Made by a program: the position numbers and the translations under genes
In this document: piece after piece, positions 1-7,710 of the stretch
How the letters are laid out: each line of letters begins with the position of its first letter
Position numbering within the stretch: the first letter of the stretch is position 1
Source of the DNA: CAZABP01 sp964483245
Lineage (GTDB): Bacteria; Planctomycetota; UBA1135; UBA2386
DNA length: 64,000 nucleotides
Direction: 5' to 3'
NCBI GenBank assembly: GCA_964483245.1
Contig: CAZABP010000010.1
Span: 36,530 to 100,529, forward strand
The notes under the pieces: generated by a model
The model's database searches: none
What the model was told of the DNA's origin: nothing
What the model saw: only the letters and a program-made list of their open reading frames with translations

Positions 1-2
1 TC

Positions 3-353
3 TATCTGCTGTGCAGGTTCTTCGTCGCCGTGCCTGCCGCCGTCATCGAACAGACGGGGCCGGCCCAGAGCCTCAGGCGCAGCGCGCAACTCGTGCGCGG
101 CAGCGGATGGCGGATCTTCTGGACCCTGCTCGTGATCGGGATCTCCAACTACATCCTGACGGCGCTGCTGTTGCTCCCGTTCGTCGAAGTCGATGGACCG
201 CCTGACTCTCCGGTGGCGTTCCTGATGCTCGGCACGGTGATGACGGTCCTGTTCTCGCTGTGGAGCGCCACCGCCAGCGGCGTCGCCTACGCGCGCCTGC
301 GCCAGCACAAGGAACACGCCGACATCGATCAGCTCGCCGCCGTGTTCGCCTGA
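3..353 (+). CDS. C-terminal part of a multi-pass membrane protein (GDPD-anchor/YciC-like)
   Basis: The gene enters from the left edge; the open frame begins at base 3 without an upstream stop, so the N-terminus is missing and 116 residues remain. Two hydrophobic segments are visible, one around IFWTLLVIGISNYILTALLL and one around FLMLGTVMTVLFSLWSATAS. Before them lies a stretch with the pattern VIEQTGPAQSLRRSAQLVRG, which resembles the amphipathic helix preceding the transmembrane helices in membrane-anchor domains of glycerophosphodiester phosphodiesterase and YciC-like proteins. The likely role is an integral membrane protein of unknown function. It converges on the next gene with only four bases between the stop codons. 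The family call is inference from this pattern alone. Confidence 0.65.
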   Translation, partial: YLLCRFFVAVPAAVIEQTGPAQSLRRSAQLVRGSGWRIFWTLLVIGISNYILTALLLLPFVEVDGPPDSPVAFLMLGTVMTVLFSLWSATASGVAYARLRQHKEHADIDQLAAVFA

Positions 354-357
354 GCAG

Positions 358-1371
358 CTAGAACAGGTCGCTGTCGCCGATCGTGAAGTACCAGTGCTCG
401 CGGTACCACGCGATCCGTTCCGGCGGCTCGCGATACAGCATCAGGCACGGGTTGTAGAACGACGGCTCGGTGCCGAGGCCGAGCGCATCGGCATGCGCCA
501 CGAGCGCCGAATGCGGCGGCACCCACAGCTCGAGGCGGCCCATGCCGCGCGCGCGCGCCTGCGCGCAGGCGGCGGCGAGGGCGGCCTGGTACGCAGCGCG
601 GTCCTCCGGCGGGACGACGATCTCGCAGACGGCGAGGATCGGCACGCCGGCCCAGCCGGCGCGTAGCGCGAGGATGCCGCGCAGCCCGCCATGCGCGTCG
701 CGCAGCGCGAGCAGGTCGTGCGGGATCGGGCAGCGCAGGTACCGCCACGCGAGGTACGCGCGGTCCCGCACGAGGCCGAACCGCACCGACGGCGCCACGC
801 GCTGCCACAGCGCGTCGACGTCGGCGCCGAGTTCGTGCAGCGGTCCGGCCGTGATCCCGGGGACCTGCGGCACATCCGGCGCACCCTGGAAGAAGTTCAG
901 GAACCGCGTCGGCAGCGGCTGGTGCACGATGTGGTAACCGAGCAGCGACGTGCCGACGCGCAGCGCGATCTTGTTCGGAAAGCCGTAGCCGGCGTGCGCG
1001 TGCTGCGCGTTCCCCCAGGTCGCGAAGAACAACTGCGCCGCCTGCAGGAACGGCCCCTCGCGCTTGAGCCGCCGCCGCCAGTCCGGATGCACCATCGAGT
1101 CGACGCCGTGCGTGACCAGCACTTCGTCGCCGTCCAACCGCGCGCGCAGCGGGATCGTCGCGTAGTGCGCGATGACGTCGCCGGCTTCGGACACTGCGAC
1201 GGCAGCCCACGGACCATGCGGCGGCTGGCGATACTCCCAGTCCCAGAACTCCGGCCCGCGCGGCGTGAACCCCGGATCCCCCTCGCCGAACACGCGGTTG
1301 AACAGCGCGAGGATCCCGACCTCGTCGCCCGGGCGATACGTCCGGACCGTGTAGCCCGGCTGCTGGCTCAC
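358..1371 (-). CDS. GNAT-like acetyltransferase
   Basis: 337 residues starting at GTG, which overlaps the stop of the upstream hydrolase gene as GTGA, so the two are probably translationally coupled. The N-terminus (YTVRTYRPGDEVGILALFNR) is the usual first strand and helix of a GNAT fold, followed by a WDWEYRQPPHG loop and a second half with a repeated GNAT-like layout. Known relatives transfer an acyl group from acyl-CoA to an amine, but the substrate here cannot be read from the sequence. There is no signal peptide, so a cytoplasmic location is likely. The pairing with a secreted GH2 enzyme hints at carbohydrate or surface-polymer metabolism; this is inference. Confidence 0.75.
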   Translation of the reverse strand: MSQQPGYTVRTYRPGDEVGILALFNRVFGEGDPGFTPRGPEFWDWEYRQPPHGPWAAVAVSEAGDVIAHYATIPLRARLDGDEVLVTHGVDSMVHPDWRRRLKREGPFLQAAQLFFATWGNAQHAHAGYGFPNKIALRVGTSLLGYHIVHQPLPTRFLNFFQGAPDVPQVPGITAGPLHELGADVDALWQRVAPSVRFGLVRDRAYLAWRYLRCPIPHDLLALRDAHGGLRGILALRAGWAGVPILAVCEIVVPPEDRAAYQAALAAACAQARARGMGRLELWVPPHSALVAHADALGLGTEPSFYNPCLMLYREPPERIAWYREHWYFTIGDSDLF

Positions 1372-3587
1372 GGTTCGCGTTCCAGCCCCAGCGCGAAGCC
1401 GGCGCCGCCCCAGCCCTGCACGATCTTGACCAACACCTGGTGACGGCCGGCGCCCAGCGCGATCCCGGACACCTCGTCCTGTCCCGGCGACACGCCGCGG
1501 ATCGCGACGACGCGATGCACCGCCCGGCCGTCGATCCAGACGCGCGCCGCGTCGTCGGAGCCGAACGACAGCCGGTAGCTCCCGTCCGCAGGGACTTCGA
1601 CCACGCCGGCCGCGTAGCAGACGCAGTCCTCACAGCCCGGCAGCAGCTCGCGCAGATCCAACACGTGCGTTCCGGGCGCGACATCCCGCCACGCACCACC
1701 GCGCGGCGGCGCCAGCGAGACCTCGTCGGCGATCGTCTCCGCATCGAGCGTGCGCGCGAAGGCGGCCAGCACGGCCTCCTTCGGCGTCTGCGGGGTGATC
1801 TCCATGCCGGCCGGCAGCGGACCGAGCAGCGACCAGCGCTCGACGCGGACTGCCGGCGGCAGCTCCACCTCGCCGCGGATCACTGCGCGCAGCCGGTCGA
1901 CGTCGACCTTCGGCGTCCGGTCGTAGTGCACGAGCCCGTTCAGCTCCTGCTCGACGTCGGTCAGCTGCGTCCAGATGAACCCGCCGAGCCCCGGCTGCTG
2001 CTGGATCGGCTGCAGCAGGCGGTGGATCCGTCGCACGAACGCGCCCGCATCCGGCGCCGTCGTGTAGCCCCACCCTTCGCTCCAGACATGCCCCGGCAGG
2101 AAGAACGCGATCCCGCCGCATTCGCCGATCCAGACTGGCCGCGCGGCCCCCGGCTTCGCGTGCTGCGTCAGGTCACCACCGTAGTCGTGCACGTCGACGA
2201 AGTCGGTGTCGTCCCGCTGCGTCCAGCCGGAGGCATCGGTGAGCGTGCGCGTCGGATCCTGCCCGCGCAGCCACTGCACGAGCTCGGTCTGGAACGCACC
2301 CGGCTTCCCCCAGTCCTCATTGATGACGACCCAGTGCACGACGCTCGGGTGGTTCTGCAGCTGCTCGACGACCGCCGCCAGCTCGCCGCGGAAGTTCGCG
2401 CGCGCCGGCTCCGTTGCGAACGACATGCTGGACGGCATGTCCTGCATCACCAGCAGCCCGAGCCGGTCGCAGGCGTCGTACCACAGCTCGTCCTCGACCT
2501 TGACGTGCTTGCGCGCGAGGTCGAACCCGAGCCGCCTGGCGAGCGCGACGTCCGCTTCGAGCGCCGCAGCGCTCGGCGCGGTCATCCCTCCGGCCGGCCA
2601 GTAACCCTGGTCGAGTACACCGCGCACGAAGCGCGGCTCGCCGTTCAGACGCCACTGCCCATCCACGATCGAGACGGTCCGGAAGCCGAGCCGCGTATCC
2701 ACCTCGTCGAGCACCGTGCCATCCGGCGCAAGCAGCGCGACCTTCGCCGCGTGCAGCACCGGCTGCTCCGGCGACCATGGCTCGGCGCCGGCGATGCGCC
2801 CGCGCAACGGTCCGCTCGCCGGCCCGCTCTGCTCGAACGTGCTGCCGTCCGGCCGCGGGACCCGCAATCGCAGGTGCGCTGCCTCGCCGCGCACCGCCGC
2901 CGCGATCGCGAACGTTCCGTCCGCGTCGGCGCGCACGCGCAACCGCTCGATCTCCGCGGACTCCGGCACCGCCTCCAACCAGACCGGGCGCCAGATCCCG
3001 GTCGTGCGCGTGTACCAGATCGAGTGCGAGCCAAGCTGCTTGCCACGCGGCTGCCAGCCGTCACGCGCCGGATCGGCCGGATCGGTCACGTCCACCTCGA
3101 GCACATGCTCGCGCGCCGGATCGAGTCCGGCCGGCAGCAGGAACCCGAACCGGTCGTAGCCGCCGCGATGCCGGCCGAGCTCGACACCATCCAGGCGCAC
3201 GACCGCTTCCCAGTCGACCGCCTCGAACCACAGCCGCACGCGCATCCCGCGCCACTCCGGCGGGATCCGCAGCGTGCGCCGGTAGCCGACGCGCTCGACG
3301 ACCTGCTGGCCGAGGAACAGGCCGGACAGCGCCGACTCCGGCGCGAACGGGACGCGGATCTTCTGCGGATACGGCCCGGCATGCCCGATCCGGAACTCCC
3401 ACTCGCCGTGCAACGGCAGCCAGCGCTCGCGCACCATCGTCGGGCGCGGATGCTCGCGGCGCGGCATGACGGCCAGCACTTCGCGCGCGTGCGGCGTCGC
3501 GAGCGGGAGCTTCGCCGGCAGCGGCACGAACGGAGACTCCTGCGCTGCCGCACAGCAGGTCAGGACGAGGATCGACAGCCTGCGCAT
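1368..3587 (-). CDS. secreted glycoside hydrolase family 2 with C-terminal PA14-like domain
   Basis: 739 residues. A short signal peptide (MRRLSILVLTCCAAAQ) points to export. The jelly-roll sugar-binding domain of GH2 enzymes occupies about residues 55-190, an immunoglobulin-like domain follows, and a TIM barrel fills about residues 290-560. The acid/base glutamate is E424 in VVINEDWG and the probable nucleophile is E489 in WIGECGG, matching the two-glutamate retaining mechanism of beta-galactosidase, beta-glucuronidase and beta-mannosidase relatives. The last 130 residues (SYRLSFGSDDAARVWIDG) look like a PA14 or similar carbohydrate-binding module. The sugar specificity cannot be decided. 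The start ATG lies 14 bases past a hairpin that follows tRNA-Glu, and no good ribosome site is visible. Confidence 0.88.
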   Translation of the reverse strand: MRRLSILVLTCCAAAQESPFVPLPAKLPLATPHAREVLAVMPRREHPRPTMVRERWLPLHGEWEFRIGHAGPYPQKIRVPFAPESALSGLFLGQQVVERVGYRRTLRIPPEWRGMRVRLWFEAVDWEAVVRLDGVELGRHRGGYDRFGFLLPAGLDPAREHVLEVDVTDPADPARDGWQPRGKQLGSHSIWYTRTTGIWRPVWLEAVPESAEIERLRVRADADGTFAIAAAVRGEAAHLRLRVPRPDGSTFEQSGPASGPLRGRIAGAEPWSPEQPVLHAAKVALLAPDGTVLDEVDTRLGFRTVSIVDGQWRLNGEPRFVRGVLDQGYWPAGGMTAPSAAALEADVALARRLGFDLARKHVKVEDELWYDACDRLGLLVMQDMPSSMSFATEPARANFRGELAAVVEQLQNHPSVVHWVVINEDWGKPGAFQTELVQWLRGQDPTRTLTDASGWTQRDDTDFVDVHDYGGDLTQHAKPGAARPVWIGECGGIAFFLPGHVWSEGWGYTTAPDAGAFVRRIHRLLQPIQQQPGLGGFIWTQLTDVEQELNGLVHYDRTPKVDVDRLRAVIRGEVELPPAVRVERWSLLGPLPAGMEITPQTPKEAVLAAFARTLDAETIADEVSLAPPRGGAWRDVAPGTHVLDLRELLPGCEDCVCYAAGVVEVPADGSYRLSFGSDDAARVWIDGRAVHRVVAIRGVSPGQDEVSGIALGAGRHQVLVKIVQGWGGAGFALGLEREP

Positions 3588-3601
3588 CGCGCGGAAAAGG
3601 A

Positions 3602-3633
3602 CGCGGGAGATGGACTGCTGTCCACCTCCCGCG
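3602..3633 (-). terminator. hairpin terminator after tRNA-Glu
   Basis: Two 14-base arms (3602-3615 and 3620-3633) around a 4-base loop pair completely on the minus strand if one G-U pair is allowed. On that strand the hairpin follows the tRNA 3' end by two bases and is followed by CGTCCTTTTCC, a weak U-tract. It fits an intrinsic terminator or processing signal for the tRNA transcript. Confidence 0.65.
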
Positions 3634-3635
3634 GT

Positions 3636-3713
3636 TGGTATCCCGTACGGGATTCGAACCCGTGTTACCAGAATGAAAATCTGGTGTCCTAGGCCGGCCT
3701 AGACGAACGGGAC
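3636..3713 (-). tRNA. tRNA-Glu (anticodon TTC)
   Basis: A complete cloverleaf reads on the minus strand. The acceptor arms are GTCCCGT and ACGGGAT, the anticodon stem is CCAGA/TCTGG around loop TTTTCAT with anticodon TTC at 3675-3677, and the T arm is ACGGG-TTCGAAT-CCCGT. CCA is encoded at 3636-3638. The D-arm start TCGTCTAG matches bacterial tRNA-Glu. The terminal 1-72 pair is G-U and the discriminator base is A, whereas E. coli tRNA-Glu has G-C and G, so this copy is slightly atypical. Confidence 0.95.
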
Positions 3714-3776
3714 CTGTGGAGCTCGGCGGAGTTCCGAGGGCGAGGCAGGGTACCAGCGGCGCACGTCGAGGCAACT

Positions 3777-3792
3777 CCGGGTCGCGACCCGG
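3777..3792. terminator. perfect 16-base palindrome downstream of scpB
   Basis: CCGGGTCGCGACCCGG lies 10 bases beyond the scpB stop on the minus strand. It can form a short GC-rich hairpin at the end of the long pilus operon. There is no U-tract, so it may stop RNA decay rather than transcription. Confidence 0.4.
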
Positions 3793-3801
3793 CGGGGACC
3801 G

Positions 3802-4629
3802 TCACCCCCCCAGCGACTTCAGCTCCTTCGGACTCGGGAGCTCGTCGAGCGAGCGCAGCCCGAACCGGTCCAGGAACCGCTGCGTGGTTCCGTACTGCAG
3901 CGGCCGGCCCGGCACCTCGGCGCGGCCGGTGATCGCGATCAGCTTGTGCTCGAGCAGCGTGCGCAGCATCGGGCCGGCCTTCACGCCGCGGATCGCCTCG
4001 ATCTCGCTGCGCATGACCGGTTGGCGGTACGCGATCACGGCCAGCGTCTCGAGTGCCGCCGGGGACAGCCGCTCCGCCTTGCGGATCCCCTTGAACCGCT
4101 GCAGGTACGGGAACACCTCCGGCAGCGTCAGCACGCGTGCCGTCTCGCCGGCCAGCGCCACCTCGAGCGGCAGCCCGGACGCGCGAAGCTGCTGTTCGAG
4201 CCGCGCCAGGCCGTCCCGCACCGCCTGCTGCGTGCAGTTGCAGGCCTGCGCCAGGCGCAGGAACGAGACCGGTTCGCGCGCGAGCAGGAGCACCGCGAGC
4301 AGCACGCGTGCGACCTCGTCCGGCTCGGTCAGGACCGGGGCCGCGTCTTCGCCGGCCTCGTCGTCGCGATCCAGGCCCGCCTCCTGCGCGACCCGCTCGA
4401 GCTCGGCATCGGTGACCTCGGGGTCGATCGATGCCGGCGGGACGAAGCGCCGCGCACCCGGCTCGGATGGTCCGTCGCCGCTCATCGCCGCCTCGAACGG
4501 ATCGCCGGCATCCTCGGGCGCGCGCCCGGCGCGCGGGTCGTCACCGTCCTGGTGCTCCGGTCGGTTCGGCGGCGGCCCATGGTCGGGAGCGGGTGACGAT
4601 CCACCCGGCTCCCTCGTGATCTCGTCCAT
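3802..4629 (-). CDS. scpB: segregation and condensation protein B (ScpB)
   Basis: 275 residues, with an acidic, low-complexity first 90 residues before the conserved part. From about residue 105 the protein has two winged-helix domains typical of ScpB: LLLAREPVSFLRLAQAC in the first, and the strongly conserved LSPAALETLAVIAYRQPVMR followed by IRGVKAGPMLRTLLEHKLI in the second. It ends in RSLDELPSPKELKSL, the usual ScpB tail. ScpB works as a dimer with ScpA and Smc in the condensin complex that organises and separates chromosomes. It is the last gene of the long minus-strand cluster, 12 bases after the parvulin gene; scpA and smc are not in the window. The roughly 90-residue N-terminal extension is longer than in most ScpB proteins. 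Confidence 0.93.
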   Translation of the reverse strand: MDEITREPGGSSPAPDHGPPPNRPEHQDGDDPRAGRAPEDAGDPFEAAMSGDGPSEPGARRFVPPASIDPEVTDAELERVAQEAGLDRDDEAGEDAAPVLTEPDEVARVLLAVLLLAREPVSFLRLAQACNCTQQAVRDGLARLEQQLRASGLPLEVALAGETARVLTLPEVFPYLQRFKGIRKAERLSPAALETLAVIAYRQPVMRSEIEAIRGVKAGPMLRTLLEHKLIAITGRAEVPGRPLQYGTTQRFLDRFGLRSLDELPSPKELKSLGG

Positions 4630-4641
4630 GGACGCGAGGTT

Positions 4642-5655
4642 CTAGCGACTCTCACGGTTCGGTGGAACGGTCTGCTTCGCTGCGAGCAGCTGCTCGTAGG
4701 CGGCCTGGAAGTCACTCGGCGCGAGCGGGCGCGTCGTCATCTCCTGGTCGAGTTCGGCGCGCACGTCGGCGAACGACACCTGCCGCCCCGGCATCCGCCG
4801 CAGGCAGTAGATCAGGTAGTGCCGCGGTCCGGCCGGCCCATCGACGGTGACGACCTCGGAGACTTCGCCCGGCGCGAGCGCGAAGGCCCGTTCGACGATC
4901 GGGTGCTTGGCGTCGCGGCGCAGCGCCGGCAGCAGGCCCCCTTCCTTGCGGCTCTCGTCCTCGGAATGGCGCAGCGCGAGCGTCGCGAAGTCGGCCCCCT
5001 CCGCCACGCGCCGCGCCATGTCCTCGATCGCGGTGCGGTCGCGCATCTGCAGGATCCGCACCTGCACGCGGTCGACGCGCAGCGCGAGGAACCGGACCAC
5101 GTATTGGCGATACAGGCTCCGCGCCAGCGTCGCGCGCTGCCAGCGGCGGAACTCGTCGAGCTCGAGCCCGAACTGCCGCTGCACGTAGTCGGCCAGCGTC
5201 AGCTCGCTGCCGAGCTCCTTCTGCACCTGCTCGGTCAGCCGGTTCTCCTCCGCCTCGAGCCGGCGTTGCAGGTCGGCGTCCTCGAGCAGGATCCCGAGCC
5301 GGCGGGCTTCGTCGGCGACCAGGGCGTCGAGCACGAGCTCGTGGATCAGCTTGCGCGTGAAGCCCGGGTCGGTGTCGCGCAGCCGGTCGAAGACGTGCCG
5401 CTTGTGGATCGCCACGTCGACCGCGCGTCCGAGCTCCTCATCGGTGCTGTCCGGGTCCGGCTCGAGGACCGAGGGGTCTTCGAGGGAGGGGATGTGTGGG
5501 CGCAGCGGTCCGATCGGCGGGGAGACGACCGCCGGCGACAGATCCGCGCGCGGTGCTGTGGCAGGAACCGGGGTCCTCTGCAGCGGCGGCGGATCGCTGG
5601 CGCAGGCGGCAAGTGTGAGCAGGAGGAGCGCGGCGCGGGGGATCATGCGGTGCAT
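4642..5655 (-). CDS. parvulin-type peptidyl-prolyl isomerase lipoprotein (PrsA/SurA-like)
   Basis: 337 residues if translation starts at the ATG at 5655; the frame stays open upstream to 5745, but that part only translates a direct repeat. A second ATG at 5646 gives MIPRAALLLLTLAACAS, a clear lipoprotein signal with lipobox LAAC. The central part (residues 100-200) is helical, like the SurA N domain. Residues about 205-310 form the PpiC/parvulin domain (RVQVRILQM, FATLALRHSEDESRKEGG, FALAPGEVSEVV). Such proteins isomerise proline bonds and help fold exported proteins. Placed directly after a pseudopilin operon, it may fold pilus parts or secreted substrates; that is inference. Confidence 0.85.
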   Translation of the reverse strand: MHRMIPRAALLLLTLAACASDPPPLQRTPVPATAPRADLSPAVVSPPIGPLRPHIPSLEDPSVLEPDPDSTDEELGRAVDVAIHKRHVFDRLRDTDPGFTRKLIHELVLDALVADEARRLGILLEDADLQRRLEAEENRLTEQVQKELGSELTLADYVQRQFGLELDEFRRWQRATLARSLYRQYVVRFLALRVDRVQVRILQMRDRTAIEDMARRVAEGADFATLALRHSEDESRKEGGLLPALRRDAKHPIVERAFALAPGEVSEVVTVDGPAGPRHYLIYCLRRMPGRQVSFADVRAELDQEMTTRPLAPSDFQAAYEQLLAAKQTVPPNRESR

Positions 5656-5750
5656 CCTCGCGTCGTCCTGTCCTGCGCGCGCCAACGGAACGCACGCGCT
5701 CGCGTCCGTCTGCGTCCTCGCGTCGTCCTGGTCTGCGCGCGCCAACGGAC
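5651..5750 (-). repeat. two 40-base direct repeat units, 60 bases apart
   Basis: Positions 5651-5690 and 5711-5750 match at about 36 of 40 positions. The block fills the gap between the parvulin start and the upstream gene. It keeps the parvulin frame open upstream (residues ending in QDDAR appear twice), which is why a longer start should not be trusted. Confidence 0.8.
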
Positions 5751-5752
5751 TG

Positions 5753-7270
5753 CTACTGCGCGCGGAACGACCGCTTGAACCGCGTCCCCTGACACGTCGG
5801 ACACTTGACGCTGCCGGCCCGCCCGGTGTCGCTCATCGTCGGGATGTTGCCGGCACCGGAGCAGGTGATGCACTCGTCCGTCCCGGCCCAGGTGACCGTG
5901 AAGTCACCGCCGTACTCGACGTAGTACGCCCGCAGGAAGAAGGCCCGCTCGTTCTGCGCCGCCTCCTTCCACCAGTCCTCCGGCGTGTATTCCCGTGCCT
6001 GCCCGCCACCGGCCGACATCGCGCGCCGGCGCGCCTCGGCGATCCGCTTCGCGATCTTCTCGATCTCCTTCTCCTCGTCGCTGAGCTTGTCCTTGTTCGC
6101 CTCGTTCGCCTTCCCCTGCTCGGAACCTTTCGTGATCGCTTCCGCGCCGAGCACCCAGCTTCCGATCCCGTACGCATACCGCTCCGCACGGGAAACGCCG
6201 GCGTACTCCTTGTCGTTGCGCTGGCGCCACAACGTGTCCACCTCGTCCGGGGTCAGCTTCAGGATCTTCGCGACATGTGCGCGCAGGTCGCGCCCCATCT
6301 GCGTCTCGGCGTAGCTGCGTGCCGCGGCGAGCGTGACGCCCCCTTCGCGGGTCTTGCTCTGTGCGAACTGCAGCATCGCCCGTGTCCACAGCTCGACGAT
6401 CCGCCGCACGAAGTACCGCTCGCGCGACTGCTCGAGCCGCTCCTTCGCCTTCTCGAACTCGCTCTTCAGCTTCGAGTTCGGGAACTTCTGCTGGAAGTCG
6501 GCCACCAGCTCGACCCCGCGTTCGAACTCGCCGCGCGCCTGCGCGCTCTTGATCAGATCGATCAGGTCGCGCTCCACCTTCGCGCTCTGGAACAGCTTGA
6601 GCCGCTCGATCTTCCCATCCAGCTGCGCCGGCTGCCGGCCCCCGCCGAGCTCCTTCGCCCGGTTCAGGTGCAGCTCGGCGCGGTCGTAGTCGCGCACCCG
6701 CAGCAGCACGTCGGCCAGCAGGATGTGCTGGTCGGCCGCCGCGACGCGCTCGGCGGAGCCGGTCGGCGCCTCGGCCGGGATCGCATGCGCCGCGAGCTGC
6801 TCGTTGTAGAACTCGTCGTTGGTCAGCACCTGCAGCACCGGCACCGAGATCTGGCGCACGCCGCGCAGGCTGCCCCGCGGCACGACCCAGTCCTGTCCGC
6901 GCGAGCGGATCGTGATCGAGCGCTCGTCCTCGCGCACGCGCTTGCCGACCAGCTGGCGCAGCCCACCGCCCGGCAGCAGGTATTCCACCTGCTCGGCATC
7001 CATCAGGAACTCGCTCTCCTCGTCGGTCGACAGGCCGAACGACTGCCGCAGGCGCAGCGAGCTCGCCGGCGACAGGTGATCCCAGCGCAGCTGCAGCACG
7101 CCGCCGTTGTCGAACCGCCGGAACGTCAGCGAGTCCCCTTCGGCCTGCGTGACCTCGCCGAACAGGACCTCGCCGCTGCGGAGCTGGATCGCCTGCGCCG
7201 TCAGCCGCGGCGACGGGGCGAACGCGGCAGCCAGCAGGACCAGGCACAGAGTCGTCAGGAGTCGTTTCAT
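5753..7270 (-). CDS. secreted SH3-like protein with C-terminal DnaJ-type zinc motifs
   Basis: 505 residues, function unknown. A signal peptide (MKRLLTTLCLVLLAAAFAPS) is followed by a beta-rich, SH3-like start (IQLRSGEVLFGEVTQAEGDS) that recurs in the protein at 59108-60136. The middle is helical and TPR-like (LLADVLLRVRDYDRAELHLN, GEFERGVELVADFQQKFPNS). The C-terminus has two cysteine pairs, CITCSGAGN and CPTCQGT, in the CxxCxGxG pattern of the DnaJ zinc domain. Its ATG overlaps the stop of the I-type pseudopilin as ATGA, so it is co-translated with the pilus genes and probably belongs to that machine. The zinc binding and the role are inferred. Confidence 0.8.
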   Translation of the reverse strand: MKRLLTTLCLVLLAAAFAPSPRLTAQAIQLRSGEVLFGEVTQAEGDSLTFRRFDNGGVLQLRWDHLSPASSLRLRQSFGLSTDEESEFLMDAEQVEYLLPGGGLRQLVGKRVREDERSITIRSRGQDWVVPRGSLRGVRQISVPVLQVLTNDEFYNEQLAAHAIPAEAPTGSAERVAAADQHILLADVLLRVRDYDRAELHLNRAKELGGGRQPAQLDGKIERLKLFQSAKVERDLIDLIKSAQARGEFERGVELVADFQQKFPNSKLKSEFEKAKERLEQSRERYFVRRIVELWTRAMLQFAQSKTREGGVTLAAARSYAETQMGRDLRAHVAKILKLTPDEVDTLWRQRNDKEYAGVSRAERYAYGIGSWVLGAEAITKGSEQGKANEANKDKLSDEEKEIEKIAKRIAEARRRAMSAGGGQAREYTPEDWWKEAAQNERAFFLRAYYVEYGGDFTVTWAGTDECITCSGAGNIPTMSDTGRAGSVKCPTCQGTRFKRSFRAQ

Positions 7271-7710
7271 TGCTTGCTGCGCAACCGCTGGACGCGTTGC
7301 GGGAACGGTGTTTCGCGGAACATCACGCGGCGGTACTCGACGCCGATCGCTTCGCCCTGCTCCCGCCAGCGCATCGAGATCGTGGCGAGCACGACCAACG
7401 GCTGCTTGGGATCGAATGCGAAGTCGACACGATACTTCATCTCCGGAAAGCCTTCCGGTGCGTCGACCTCGAGCGGGGGGATCTCTTCGCTCTCGGGCGG
7501 GATGCTCGGCAGGTACTGCGTCTCGAGGCGGTACAGCACCTGGTCGACCAGCCGCGCCGCGCGCAGCTGCTGCTCGGCGCTGCGCCGAGTGGCGACGCCG
7601 ACCCCGAGCACGCCGACCAGCGTCGTGACACCGAACAGCAGGATCCCGATCGCGACCATCATCTCGACCAGCGTGAAGCCGCGTTCGTGTCTGTGCGTGC
7701 GATCACCCAC
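7267..7710 (-). CDS. type II secretion pseudopilin, GspI-like
   Basis: 147 residues from the GTG at 7710. This start is preferred over the ATG at 7728 because GGGAGGG sits nine bases upstream of it and the overlap with the previous gene falls to eight bases. The leader VGDRTHRHERG is cut before FTLVEMMVAIGILLFGVTTL, the class III prepilin motif with Glu at position 5. A globular domain of about 115 residues follows. Minor pseudopilins of this size and gene position (I after J here) sit in the tip complex of the pseudopilus. The subtype is assigned from length and order and could be swapped with J. Confidence 0.82.
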   Translation of the reverse strand: MGDRTHRHERGFTLVEMMVAIGILLFGVTTLVGVLGVGVATRRSAEQQLRAARLVDQVLYRLETQYLPSIPPESEEIPPLEVDAPEGFPEMKYRVDFAFDPKQPLVVLATISMRWREQGEAIGVEYRRVMFRETPFPQRVQRLRSKQ

